This document shows, in pieces, positions 43,170 through 53,088 of a stretch of DNA of 64,000 bases; position 1 is the stretch's first letter, and each line of letters opens with the position of its first letter. The DNA lies in NCBI RefSeq assembly GCF_900103285.1, contig NZ_FNGS01000001.1, positions 613,515 to 677,514 of the forward strand. Reading direction: 5' to 3'. The notes beneath the pieces were generated by a model. That model saw only the letters and a list, made by a program, of their open reading frames with translations, made no database searches and was not told where the DNA came from. Source of the DNA: Siphonobacter aquaeclarae (GTDB lineage: Bacteria > Bacteroidota > Bacteroidia > Cytophagales > Spirosomataceae). Made by a program: the position numbers and the translations under genes.

Positions 43170-45275
43170 TTACACCGGCAACAACACGGTAAATACCGCT
43201 CCCGCTCCCGGCACGCTGTCGGCCGTGATGGCCCCGTTCATGTTCTGGGCGATCTTTGCGCAGATGGCCAGGCCGATTCCGGTGCCGGGATAGGATGGAT
43301 TGAGCCGCTGGAAAACTTCAAAAATGCGGTTTCGGTATGCTTCTTCAAAGCCGATACCATTGTCGCGCACACTGATGCGGTAATACATTCCCGGACGCAT
43401 GCCTGTTTCTTCTCCCGAAACCGTATCGCAGGTAACGGAAACAACAGGCGCACGTCCCGGCTGTCTGAATTTCAAGGCATTGGAAAGCAGGTTCTGAAAA
43501 AGCTGGACCATTTGAAAAGGGTCTGCTTCCAGCTCCGGCAGCGTGTCGATGTGTATTTCGGCATCGGTACGGCCGTCAAGATCATCGAGCACCCCGCCGA
43601 CCACATCGTTCAGGTTTACCCGGGTGAAATGGTCCCGGGCTTTGCTGATGCGGGAGTAAGCCAGGATTTCCCGGATGAGAGTACGCATCCTTCCGGCGGC
43701 GTTCTGCATTTTTCCAAGCAGCTCCCGCCCTTCTTCGCCGAGACGGTCCCGGAAGCGGTCTTCCAGCATACTGCCGAACGACTGGATTTTCCGGAGCGGC
43801 TCCTGCAGGTCGTGGCTGGCAATGTAGGCAAACTGCTCCAGGTCGCGGTTGGTGCGGATGAGTTCGTTATTCTTTTCGTCGAGGTCCTGCGTACGCTGCA
43901 ACACGTGTTGTTCCAGTCGTTCCGACAGCTCCCGGTAGCTTTTTTCGCTTTGGCGCAGCGCTTCCTGGGCTGCCAGCTCCGCCCGGAGATCCCGCAGCGT
44001 CACGCCGATGCCGATGAGGTTTCCGGTGGTAGGTCCGTAAATGGTAGTAAGATCCGCGTGACAGGGAATATCCCCATTTTTCAAATGAACGGGCCCTGCC
44101 CAGCGACCCGACGCGAAGAGTTCAGGCAGTATATCGGTGACAAACGGCTCCGCGAAGAGTTCATCGAGCGATAGCGGCCCGCCCTCCCATCCGGTGAGCT
44201 TCCGGCCTGACTGGTTGAGGTAAGTCAGCTGACGGGTATCCGAAAACATCGCTTTCAGGTCGGCGCTGTCTTCGATCAGCGTCATCAGTTTATGCTGTTC
44301 CTTGCGACCCAGCATCTCGGTCGTGATGTCAAGCACAATTCCGCGCAGATGAACGGGCGCGCCGGATGTATCATAGGCATAGCCACCGATGACCTTGATC
44401 CAGTGAATGGACCCGTTGTGCCAGACGAAGCGCGCCTCGTACCGCAGTTCACCCGTTTTCCGGCATTCTTCATAAGCCTGATCTCGGATTTTTCCGTCTT
44501 CGGGGTGCAACGCACCTACGAACAGCGAGCGGTCACGGGTTTCTGCCTCGCGCCCGGTCAGGATGCGTGACAGGCCGTGGGAGTAAATCACGTCGTTTGT
44601 CGCCAGGTCAATTACAAAGGAGCCCATCCCTGCGCCGCTTGCCGCGAGTTCGGCCATGTTTTCGGCGACGCGGATGCGTTCGCGGGCAATTTTTTCTTTC
44701 CGGAGAAAGCGTTGTCTCTGTTCGAGGTCGCGGGTCCGCTCAATGGCGGTGACCGCCGTCCGGCTCACGAGGCGTATGATGAGGAGGTCGTCTGCCTGCG
44801 GCATGGTCGCCGTCGGGTGGTAGAAAACCAGCACGCCGAGCGTCGACCCGCTTTTGGCCCGGAGCGGTATTGCCCACCTGGATGATACGCCGAGGTAGCG
44901 GACGAGCAACGCTTCCTCCGGCCGGGAGGCTTCGGATTCGCTCAGTTCGGAAACGATCATTTCTCCCGTCTGCAATGCCTGACGGATACCGTCTTCCGGG
45001 TTTTCGTCTTCCACAACGCCGAAATCGGCAGGTATGGCAGGCAGGCCTGCCGAGGCCGTCAGCCGCAGCATACCGTGATCCGGCAGGTAGACCGACGTCC
45101 GGACTCCCTCGCCGCTCTGCTCCTGTACCCACCGCAGCACGTGCGTGAGCACTTCCGGCAGCGGAACCTCTTCGGAGATCATTTCCAGTACTTCTGCCTG
45201 ATTGATCAAGAGAGACTCCAGCCGGTCGTGGTCGGCCCATTTATGCGGTATTTCAGCAGGTTGATTCGACGACAT
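43170..45275 (-). CDS. Sensor histidine kinase with GAF and PAS domains
   Basis: A 701-residue cytoplasmic kinase with no membrane helix. Order: a GAF domain (~20-190, ending SRTAVTAIERTR), a PAS/PAC pair (~215-330; GSFVIDLATNDVIYSHGLSR, then APVHLRGIVLDITTE), a second PAS domain (~335-450), a coiled coil (SYRELSERLEQHVLQRTQDLD), the HisKA box with the phospho-His in YIASHDLQEPLRKIQSFGSM, and the HATPase domain (FQNLLSNALKFRQ, VRDNGIGFE, GTGIGLAICAKIAQ). This resembles phytochrome/bacteriophytochrome-like light or redox kinases, but no chromophore Cys is evident. No response regulator gene lies next to it, so its partner is encoded elsewhere. Confidence 0.92.
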   Translation of the reverse strand: MSSNQPAEIPHKWADHDRLESLLINQAEVLEMISEEVPLPEVLTHVLRWVQEQSGEGVRTSVYLPDHGMLRLTASAGLPAIPADFGVVEDENPEDGIRQALQTGEMIVSELSESEASRPEEALLVRYLGVSSRWAIPLRAKSGSTLGVLVFYHPTATMPQADDLLIIRLVSRTAVTAIERTRDLEQRQRFLRKEKIARERIRVAENMAELAASGAGMGSFVIDLATNDVIYSHGLSRILTGREAETRDRSLFVGALHPEDGKIRDQAYEECRKTGELRYEARFVWHNGSIHWIKVIGGYAYDTSGAPVHLRGIVLDITTEMLGRKEQHKLMTLIEDSADLKAMFSDTRQLTYLNQSGRKLTGWEGGPLSLDELFAEPFVTDILPELFASGRWAGPVHLKNGDIPCHADLTTIYGPTTGNLIGIGVTLRDLRAELAAQEALRQSEKSYRELSERLEQHVLQRTQDLDEKNNELIRTNRDLEQFAYIASHDLQEPLRKIQSFGSMLEDRFRDRLGEEGRELLGKMQNAAGRMRTLIREILAYSRISKARDHFTRVNLNDVVGGVLDDLDGRTDAEIHIDTLPELEADPFQMVQLFQNLLSNALKFRQPGRAPVVSVTCDTVSGEETGMRPGMYYRISVRDNGIGFEEAYRNRIFEVFQRLNPSYPGTGIGLAICAKIAQNMNGAITADSVPGAGAVFTVLLPV

Positions 45276-45327
45276 ATGCGGTGACAGCCGGGGATTCTGG
45301 TGTAATAACTGGATTGGGGGGGAAGAT

Positions 45328-45424
45328 GTTTTGGGTTTTCAGTTTTCGGTTTACTGTCTTCAGTTTGTTGGAAAAGGCTCCCTCCGCGCGAAACTGAAAA
45401 CCCCAAACTGCAAACAGAAAACCC
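45328..45424. repeat. AAAACTGAAAA-type extragenic inverted repeat
   Basis: The left half holds units like GGTTTTCAGTTTTCGGTTT and the right half AAACTGAAAACCCC and AAACTGCAAACAGAAAACC; together they form an imperfect stem around a GC-rich centre. It directly abuts the stop codon of the Kelch gene. This is the third distinct extragenic repeat family in the window. Confidence 0.65.
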
Positions 45425-45425
45425 G

Positions 45426-46391
45426 TCACGGGTACACCTCCACCTCCCCCAACTCCGGGCCGCCGCCACGGTTGGCGGAGCCGGCGGCGATGTAGAGTTT
45501 TCGTTTGTGAGTGACGGCGCCGGTTCCGTGACGCCCCTGAAGCAGGGCCGGTAGTGTGATCCACTGGCGGCGGCGCGGGTCATAGGCTTCCACTTCACTA
45601 TGGGCGGGTACCTGGCGGTCGCTCTCGCCGCCCAGCAAAACCAGCTTGCCGTCCCACGCGACGGCCGCGGCACCTGCCCGTTTGGTGGGGATATTCAGGG
45701 TGCTGTCGAGCGTGGTCCAGGTATTGGAACGGAAGTCGTACACGTCGACCGCGCCGACCGTCCTATTCAGTACTTTACCCGTTTTGGCCGAGGATAGCCG
45801 GCCTCCGGCCACGTACAGCTTTCCGTCTACCACCGCGGCATGGAGGTGATCTCGGGCATGGGGTGCGTCGGCCAGGGTTTTCCATGCCCCGGTTTCGGGA
45901 TTGAACTCGTCGAGCCAGGCTACGTGCCCGTCCCAATGCCCGTCCTGAATTCCGCAGACGAGGTAGATGCGGTTGTTGTGAACCGTCACCCCGGCTGCTC
46001 CGCGGAGGCGGTCGGCCGGCAGCGCCGGTCCTTTCCGCCATTCCTTTTTCACGGGATTATAAATATGAATATCGGGGATGGGGGTTTCGTGCGGGTATGG
46101 CCCGGTAAACGCACCCAGTACATAGATTTCGTCTTTAAAGGTAACAGCCTGGAAATGATGCATTTCCATCGGAGCTTTCGCGCCAGGCCGCCAGGTATTG
46201 GCGGCGATATCGTATTCGTCGACCGGGCGTTCGCCGCGCCCGCCGAGGAGGTAAAGCCGGTCGCTCACAACGGCGAGTGCGTTTTCATGACGTTTTTCAA
46301 CCGTCCCGGACGGCGCCAGGGTATGCCACTGCTGAGCGGTGGCGGCCGCGCCCGTCAGCAGGGCGGCCATTAGCAGGAAATGTCTGTTCAT
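45426..46391 (-). CDS. Exported Kelch-repeat beta-propeller protein
   Basis: A 321-residue secreted protein: signal peptide MNRHFLLMAALLTGAAATAQ, then about six Kelch blades. Each blade has the double-Gly and Tyr/Trp pattern (RLYLLGGRGERPVDEYD; EIYVLGAFTG; RIYLVCGIQDG; KLYVAGGRLSS; KLVLLGGESDR; KLYIAAGSANRGG). Propellers of this kind bind sugars or act as sialic-acid mutarotases or oxidases; none can be assigned here. ATG 46391 was chosen because the longer frame to 46586 lacks a signal peptide. A TTCCCACTA element lies 24 nt upstream, shared with two neighbouring genes. Confidence 0.87.
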   Translation of the reverse strand: MNRHFLLMAALLTGAAATAQQWHTLAPSGTVEKRHENALAVVSDRLYLLGGRGERPVDEYDIAANTWRPGAKAPMEMHHFQAVTFKDEIYVLGAFTGPYPHETPIPDIHIYNPVKKEWRKGPALPADRLRGAAGVTVHNNRIYLVCGIQDGHWDGHVAWLDEFNPETGAWKTLADAPHARDHLHAAVVDGKLYVAGGRLSSAKTGKVLNRTVGAVDVYDFRSNTWTTLDSTLNIPTKRAGAAAVAWDGKLVLLGGESDRQVPAHSEVEAYDPRRRQWITLPALLQGRHGTGAVTHKRKLYIAAGSANRGGGPELGEVEVYP

Positions 46392-46857
46392 GTTTCGGAG
46401 GTTAAGAGAGGTATTAGTGGGAACGCCTTTCCCACTGATAAAAATACCGTGCGAGGCTCTCCGCTCACCGGTTCCGCGGAAGTTTTTCCTGTTTTTTTCC
46501 GTCCGGAGGCCGGGAGGCTTATGCCACCGAACCGGCATGTCTTCCCTCAAAAAAATAAACCGGGAAGAGGCTTCCCGGCTTATCAAATCCTTTCAACTGT
46601 ACTCTTGGTACTGCCAACTTATCGATCTGCGGTTCCGGCATCGTTTTGCCGGGGGCAGAATCGAAACACCTGAAAGATCGTTGTCTATCGCCTTATGTGC
46701 CCTTCGGCCGTTGTATAGCTACAGAACAGTACATAGATTCTAAAGCATAATCCGGGGTTTGGTTGGGATACCTACCGTCGGTTTCATTCGGAAAAGTGGA
46801 AATAAAATCGTTGTTGTACAGGCAGGTGAACGGCGCGTCCACCTGCCTGTCTGTTAT
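46392..46857. other. 466-bp gap between the Kelch gene and the giant T9SS gene
   Basis: No gene is supported. Close to the Kelch start there is a short hairpin (AGTGGGA at 46416-46422 with TCCCACT at 46430-46436) that contains the shared TTCCCACTA element. At 46818-46850 an 11-bp stem (ACAGGCAGGTG with CACCTGCCTGT) follows the giant gene stop but has no T tract. The middle part shows nothing recognisable. Confidence 0.5.
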
Positions 46858-49800
46858 TTACTGCACGGCGAAGCGGGTCGTCAGGACGTCTCCGCTCTCG
46901 AGCGTTACTTTCAGCAGGTACATGCCGGAAGCCAGGTTCTTCACATTCAGGACGTTATTCTGAAGTTGAAGGCCGCTGATTTCCGCGCCTGAGACCGCAT
47001 ACACGCGAACCGATGCGACCGGCGTTGAAACGTGCTTCAGCAGGAAGCTCAGCTCACCCTTGCCAGCCGGGTTCGGGTAAGCAACGAGGCCCATTTTTTC
47101 GGCTGCGACGCTCACTGAAATGGTTCTGCTGTACTCCGAATCACCGTTGAAATCGATCTGCTTCAGGCGGTAGTAGTTCGTACCGTTCGACGGGTTCAGG
47201 TCCGTGAAACCGTAGTTCCGGATGCCGTTGCCGTTTTCGCCTTTGCTGGATACGAAGCCGATGTTCGCCCAATCGCGGGTATTGATGCTGCGTTCGATTT
47301 CGAAGCCCTTGCTGCCTTCTTCGTTGGAGGTCGTCCAGCTCAGGGCTACTTGATCGCCGACAGCCTCTCCCTTGAACTGCACCAGTTTTACCGGAAGAAC
47401 CGTTTCAACCAGTTCAGTCGAAGACACATACACGAAGGACGAGAACTTGGTGATGTTATGGAACTCGACATAATTCACACCGTCTTCCACACCCGAAGCC
47501 GCCGGAGTAAGGGGTACTGCCTTGCCGTAGGTAAAGACACCGTCGGCCTGGAGGTCGCTGATTACCGCGCCGGCCGTTCCTTCATACTTGAACCAACCGT
47601 TTGTCACGGCGCCGGGCAACTGGGTAGCCGCCAGTTCAGAGGGGCTGTAGTACACCCGAACCTTCACGCCGCTGTAGGTAGCGCTGTCAGCATCGGCAAC
47701 AGACGCCTGACGGGGCATCAGGTTGGTCTTCCGGGTACCGCTGACGTAGTTCACACCCTGCGGCGTGATCGTCACGGTCAGTTTCGAGAGCTGCGTATTC
47801 GTCAGACCGTTGAGGGCGAGTACCTTGTTGGCCGTATTCGACGTCTGGAGGAAGTAGTTCCATCCGCCGGAGGTACAGTTACTGTAGATAACCGTCGACT
47901 CGGTCGTAGACGGCAGGTATGCCTGGCCATCCACCGTGCTGCTCACTTTCGCATAGGTAAAGTAGCTCGCTCCTGCCGGGAAGGTGTGCGCAGCGTCGTA
48001 GTTGGTGCCGTTTACGGTCAGGTTGGCGATGGATACGTTCGAAGTGAACGCGGCGTCACTTGCAAACACCAGCACATACTTGGCGCAGCTGCCTTCGCCT
48101 GCGATCGTAGTCGTACCCACCGATGCCACCGGGAAACGGAGCGTGAGGCTCTGGCCTACGCCGGTATTCTGCACTTTCCAGACCCGGTTCATCCGCCGGT
48201 TGTCGGTATTGCCGCTGTAGGTAAAGGTGGTGTAGGTTGAAGCGCTATTGGTCATGGCCTGCGTGTTGCCGTTGTCACCCCAGAGGAGGAACTGGCCGTC
48301 GGCGAGGTTACTTGCATTGGCCGCGTTCGTAGCCGCTACCGTTCCCAGGGCCATGATGACCTGGTTGTTGGTATTGGACGCCTGGCTGCGGCTTTGTTTC
48401 TGGTGGAGGGCTGAAATTTCATCCCGGCCCACGCCGGCCACGTTGTTGTAGTAGGCACTGTTCTGGGTCTTGTCCCACACGGTGGTACCGGCCGAGGTGA
48501 CGTAGTTCACGCTGTTGTCCAGCGTTACACCGTACTTGATGGCGAGGTAGCTGTCGACGCGGTTACGTTCTGCCGTTGTGATGGTATCGGCACCGTAGAC
48601 GATGACTTCACCGATGTTTCCGATAATCCCGCCGTCGTCTCCACCCGGAGGTGTGGTAATCCCGTTGGAGCCGAAGATGTGACCGCCGGTTACGGATCCA
48701 ATGGCAGCGTGTGTGTAAGCAGCTCCGCGCGGTGCACCGTTCATCCCTTTGCTCATACCGAGATCCCAGAAGGTGAAGTAGGCGATGTTCGGCTGCGTGC
48801 CGGAGAAGGCCACTGAACCGGGATTGGTAAGTGCATTAATAGCACCCGTATTGGTCCGGCGGGCAATACCTCCGTCGGCATACAAACCAGGCTGATCCCA
48901 GTTGGTCCCGTTGAAGGTGGTATTGTCCATCCCGATGTTGAAGTAGCGCGCACCCGCCATGCCTTCTTTCGTAGCCGTGAAGATGTTGAAATTCAGGCTG
49001 GTCAACGTTTGCTCGGTGATGTTTCCGAATACCTGGTTGGTTGCCGTGAAGTTGACGCCCGGGTTGAAGTTCAGGTAATCGAACGCGCCCTGCTTGTACT
49101 TCGGAATCGGCGCCGTGCTGATCTGGGCCGAAACCACACCGCTGGTGTAGTCTTTCCAGGCCGTCAGGTCGGTGCCGTCGCCGGTGTTGGTAGCGTCGAT
49201 GTCGGCGCGGTACCAGTGCGACAGGCCGGCGAATACCCCGCCCGGCGCGTGTTCCCGCAGCGACGCGAAGGTAAAGTACTGTCCGTTGGCAAGCGTGACG
49301 TCTGCATAGTTATACGTTACGCCATTGATTGTCTGCGTATTACCGCTCATCGGGGTGAGCTGATCGGATCCGTCGAACGTCTGATCGGCACTTTGAATAA
49401 GCGACAGGTTCTTCAATCCGGCGGGCCAGGCGACGCGTACTGTTCCGACAGAACCGGTGTTCTGTACTTTCCAGATGGCCTTGAAGAGTACGTTGACGCT
49501 TCCGTTGATGGTCGGGTTGTAGACGGCCGGCGCTTTGGCAAGACCGTTATCGCCCCAGACGAGGAACTGTTGGTTGTTCAGCGTCGTCGCGTTGGCGGCA
49601 TTGTCGTCAGCCAGTCCGGTGGTACTGATCAGTACTTCTTTGGTCGTATTGATACTCCAGGACTGTTTCTGATTGAGCGAACCTTCGTCATCCCGGACGA
49701 TACCGGCAATGTTGTTACCGAAGCCGGTGTTGGTCGCCTGATCCCAGAAGACCGTCGTACCGTTGGCAGCGGTATAGTTATGCGGCAGGGTGAGGCCGTA

Positions 49801-52800
49801 CTTGATGGCTACGTAGCTGCGCACCCGTTGCTTCTCTGCTTCGCTCAGATCCCGCTGATAGGCAATGAATTCACCGATCAGACCGTTTCTTTCTTCCGGC
49901 TGTGAGCCCAGGATACTTCCGTTGGCAAACAGGGCGTTTCCGGCGGCAACGTTACTCGCCACCGTAGAAGCAACACCGTTTTGCCCGTATTTAACCCCTC
50001 CCGAACCGATCGTGAAAGAGGCGTCGTTGAGGTACAGCTTGTTGATTGCCAGGGTTGATCCGGCACTCGCTTGCGGGTACAGAACCGGGTTGTCGCCAAT
50101 CGTCGTAAATACCGGCAAGTTGGCGTTTATCAGGCCTGTTCCCGTTGTTGTTGCTCCGAAGCCGACAATATCCGCATACCCACTCACAGAGCGGTTCAGA
50201 AACGCCGTAAACAACGTGCTTGCTGTCCCGTTGGCTGTATAGGGCTTACCACTCGGAACGGCCATGAAACGGGCATCAGCACCGTTTGTACCGAAATCCA
50301 CGATCGGATTGAAGTTGTATTTCGCAGTAGCCAAAAACGGCTGACGCGTGGCATTGGTCTGCGTGTAGTCGTTGGCATTACCGGACATATCCGTCCATTC
50401 CTGCGGAGCAAATCCGGCATCGGAGCGAAGCCATACCCGCAGATCGAGGGAAATGCCACCGGGGCCGTTCAATTGGGTCACAAAGGTGAAGAACTGCCCG
50501 TTTGCCAGGGTCACATCCGCATAGTTGTAATCGACGCCGTTGAGGGCAACAACATTCGCTGTCATGTCCGTTACGACATCCGAGCCGTCAAACGTTTCAT
50601 CCGCACTCTGAATAAGCGCGAGCTTGTTCACCCCCTTTGGCCAGGCAACGCGGACCGTACCAACCGAACCGGTATTCTGTACTTTCCAGATGGCTGCAAA
50701 GCGGTAGTTAAAGCCGGCAACGCCGCTCACCGCTGCTGAGGGTACTTTGGCGAGACCGTTGTCGCCCCAAAGAAGGAACTGCCCGTTGTTGAGCGCCTGT
50801 GCATTCAGCGCGTTGGTATTGGCCAGACCCGGCGTGGAAATAACGACCTGCTTGCCGTCGTTTTCACTGATCGACTGGCGTTGATCCAGCGCTGAATTGT
50901 AATCTACCCCGATACCGGCAATGTTGTTTCCATAAGCCGCGTTTCCGGCGCCATTCCAGATCACGGCAGACGTACTGCTGAGGTAATCCGGTACGCCTGT
51001 GCCGCCGTCGTTGCTCAATGTAATCCCGTACTTCAGCGCGAGGTAGCTGTTGATCCGCTGCTTCTCGTTTCCGGCTGAATTCTGGTGATCAGCGCTGTAG
51101 GCAAATACTTCCGAGATACCTCCCTGGAACACCTCGTTGCCGTTACCGGTCAGGCCTACACCTTCACTGCCAATAGCAAAATTCGAGGCGTCATTCAGGT
51201 TACCGATATTATAGGTAGTCGTCCCGTAAATCCGGCCGTTCATGTTCAGGTAGATCCCGTTGTTGGCGGCGCCACCACCTTTCCAGGCCATACCACCGAT
51301 ATGTGCAGGACGTGTCGTTAACCCGAGGTTCTGGTCGATCACCTGGCCATTTTCACGCCAGACAGAATAGTTATCGCCCGCCCGGTTCAGGTTCGGATCA
51401 TCGTCGCCCCATCCGTAAGGCGTGCGCCATCCACCGGAAGCGGAATTAAACATTACGCCATAAGAGGAACCGGCGCTCGTTACCGTCGGGAAATAATCGT
51501 CGTTCTGACGGTTGAAAAAGTCGTTGCTTCCGTCGAAATAATAGAACGGGTTAAAGTTAAAGAAGTAGTTCTTGCTGTCAGCGGCATAGGCTGCATCCGT
51601 TACCAGTTTCGGCCGGTAAGTCGTGTTGTTTGTCTGGATGACATCACGTCCGTTCGGAGAAAGATCCTTCCAGATATCCTTTTCGCCGGCAGTTGCTTCT
51701 CCGTCATTCGCCTTATGCCACATGAGCAGGTTGGCAACAACGCCGCCCGGCGCCTGTACGAAGGCCGCAAACGTAAAGAACTGACCATTGGAAAGCGTCA
51801 CATCCGCATAGTTATATACGACGCCGTTTACCGTAATGGTATTACCGGTCATGTCCGTTACAGCGTCCGATCCGTCAAAGGTTTCATCCGAGCTTTGCAT
51901 GAGCGAAAGCTTGGTCAACCCCTTCGGCCAGGTCACGCGTACCGTTCCTACCGAGCCGGTATTCTGGGCTTTCCAGATCGCGCCGAAACGGTAGTTCAGT
52001 CCCGCAACGCCCGTGAGTTGAACCGTCGGGACTTTCGCCAGTCCGTTGTCACCCCACAGCAGATACTGACCGTCCGTCAAAGCCGTCGCATTGGCCTGGT
52101 TATCATCAGCCAAACCCGTCGTACCGATCAGCAGTTGCTTACCGGCATTTACGCTTTTCGACTGTTTCTGGCTGAGCGCCGAACCGGCGTCGAACCCGAT
52201 ACCGGCGATGCTATTATTATAGCTTGCATTGGCCGCCGCGTTCCAGATAACAGTAGAATTACTGCTGAGGTAATCCGGCAGCGCCGTTCCGGCAGCGGTC
52301 AGCAATGAAATCCCGTATTTGACAGCGAGGTAGGAATTGACCCGCTGTTTTTCGTTATCCGTGAGTACCTTGTCAAACGTGATAATCTCCGAAATACTCC
52401 CGCTGGAAGCGACGTTATTGCCGCCGTCGTTGCTGATGTAAAGCGATTGCCCGACGCCTGTACCGGCACTTGAATTACCGGAGGCAGTCGCCTGCGCGCC
52501 GTTCATGCTCAGGGTTGTGGTGTGCGGGTTGGTCGTCCACTGCGGGAGATAATAGCCGTTAATGGACGGCGTATTATTCACACGCTTTAACGAATTCGGA
52601 AGCGTCACGTATGCTTGATAGCTTCCGTCCCAATAAAACCAAAACCGGGATGCGTCCAGGTTTCCCAGATAAGGTACATCCCACGAACTCGGATTAACGA
52701 ATGACACAAACGACCGGGTTTGCGTTACGTCGGGCTGACTTTGCAGGACAAACGTTGAAAGCGAACGTTGTGCAAACGAAGGGAAAACGTTCGTTAACAC

Positions 52801-53088
52801 CAGTGCGCCGTTGGCATTGGCAACACCGTCGACAATAGCCGGGTTGAAGTTGTGAGCGCCCCGCTGAAAGGTGGGCAAAGTAAGGGTTGAAAGTTGTCCG
52901 GCGCTTCCTCCGGAGCTGCCGTAATTGGTCCAGGCCGAAACGCTGGCGGCAGAGGTGGTCGTGTTGGTGCCTGCATCCGCCTTAAGCCAGACAACCGGGT
53001 TGGATACACCTCCGGGCGATTGCCCAAAGCCGCCAGCGCTGCCCAGAATGCCTGCAGCGAGCAAGATCTTGGATAGAATTTTTCGCAT
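46858..53088 (-). CDS. Giant modular T9SS-secreted surface protein
   Basis: A 2,076-residue secreted protein. After a signal peptide (~1-22) come four tandem modules of about 410-430 residues starting near residues 24, 444, 874 and 1280, each opening with PGG(V/I) and an aromatic pattern (VVWLKADAG, LMWHKANDG, RVWLRSDAG, SHWYRADID). Each module holds a LamG/concanavalin-like part, a linker RVNSYLAVKYGI, and a segment like IAGIGFDAGSALSQKQSKS (DUF8202-like), and the first three end in YADVTLxNGQFFTFA. A C-terminal fibronectin-like part (~1900-1985; LPVKLVQFKGEAVGDQVALSW) leads to a type A T9SS sorting domain (YPNPAGKGELSFLL ... ASGMYLLKVTLESGD). It probably acts as an adhesin or binds polysaccharide. 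Confidence 0.92.
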   Translation of the reverse strand: MRKILSKILLAAGILGSAGGFGQSPGGVSNPVVWLKADAGTNTTTSAASVSAWTNYGSSGGSAGQLSTLTLPTFQRGAHNFNPAIVDGVANANGALVLTNVFPSFAQRSLSTFVLQSQPDVTQTRSFVSFVNPSSWDVPYLGNLDASRFWFYWDGSYQAYVTLPNSLKRVNNTPSINGYYLPQWTTNPHTTTLSMNGAQATASGNSSAGTGVGQSLYISNDGGNNVASSGSISEIITFDKVLTDNEKQRVNSYLAVKYGISLLTAAGTALPDYLSSNSTVIWNAAANASYNNSIAGIGFDAGSALSQKQSKSVNAGKQLLIGTTGLADDNQANATALTDGQYLLWGDNGLAKVPTVQLTGVAGLNYRFGAIWKAQNTGSVGTVRVTWPKGLTKLSLMQSSDETFDGSDAVTDMTGNTITVNGVVYNYADVTLSNGQFFTFAAFVQAPGGVVANLLMWHKANDGEATAGEKDIWKDLSPNGRDVIQTNNTTYRPKLVTDAAYAADSKNYFFNFNPFYYFDGSNDFFNRQNDDYFPTVTSAGSSYGVMFNSASGGWRTPYGWGDDDPNLNRAGDNYSVWRENGQVIDQNLGLTTRPAHIGGMAWKGGGAANNGIYLNMNGRIYGTTTYNIGNLNDASNFAIGSEGVGLTGNGNEVFQGGISEVFAYSADHQNSAGNEKQRINSYLALKYGITLSNDGGTGVPDYLSSTSAVIWNGAGNAAYGNNIAGIGVDYNSALDQRQSISENDGKQVVISTPGLANTNALNAQALNNGQFLLWGDNGLAKVPSAAVSGVAGFNYRFAAIWKVQNTGSVGTVRVAWPKGVNKLALIQSADETFDGSDVVTDMTANVVALNGVDYNYADVTLANGQFFTFVTQLNGPGGISLDLRVWLRSDAGFAPQEWTDMSGNANDYTQTNATRQPFLATAKYNFNPIVDFGTNGADARFMAVPSGKPYTANGTASTLFTAFLNRSVSGYADIVGFGATTTGTGLINANLPVFTTIGDNPVLYPQASAGSTLAINKLYLNDASFTIGSGGVKYGQNGVASTVASNVAAGNALFANGSILGSQPEERNGLIGEFIAYQRDLSEAEKQRVRSYVAIKYGLTLPHNYTAANGTTVFWDQATNTGFGNNIAGIVRDDEGSLNQKQSWSINTTKEVLISTTGLADDNAANATTLNNQQFLVWGDNGLAKAPAVYNPTINGSVNVLFKAIWKVQNTGSVGTVRVAWPAGLKNLSLIQSADQTFDGSDQLTPMSGNTQTINGVTYNYADVTLANGQYFTFASLREHAPGGVFAGLSHWYRADIDATNTGDGTDLTAWKDYTSGVVSAQISTAPIPKYKQGAFDYLNFNPGVNFTATNQVFGNITEQTLTSLNFNIFTATKEGMAGARYFNIGMDNTTFNGTNWDQPGLYADGGIARRTNTGAINALTNPGSVAFSGTQPNIAYFTFWDLGMSKGMNGAPRGAAYTHAAIGSVTGGHIFGSNGITTPPGGDDGGIIGNIGEVIVYGADTITTAERNRVDSYLAIKYGVTLDNSVNYVTSAGTTVWDKTQNSAYYNNVAGVGRDEISALHQKQSRSQASNTNNQVIMALGTVAATNAANASNLADGQFLLWGDNGNTQAMTNSASTYTTFTYSGNTDNRRMNRVWKVQNTGVGQSLTLRFPVASVGTTTIAGEGSCAKYVLVFASDAAFTSNVSIANLTVNGTNYDAAHTFPAGASYFTYAKVSSTVDGQAYLPSTTESTVIYSNCTSGGWNYFLQTSNTANKVLALNGLTNTQLSKLTVTITPQGVNYVSGTRKTNLMPRQASVADADSATYSGVKVRVYYSPSELAATQLPGAVTNGWFKYEGTAGAVISDLQADGVFTYGKAVPLTPAASGVEDGVNYVEFHNITKFSSFVYVSSTELVETVLPVKLVQFKGEAVGDQVALSWTTSNEEGSKGFEIERSINTRDWANIGFVSSKGENGNGIRNYGFTDLNPSNGTNYYRLKQIDFNGDSEYSRTISVSVAAEKMGLVAYPNPAGKGELSFLLKHVSTPVASVRVYAVSGAEISGLQLQNNVLNVKNLASGMYLLKVTLESGDVLTTRFAVQ

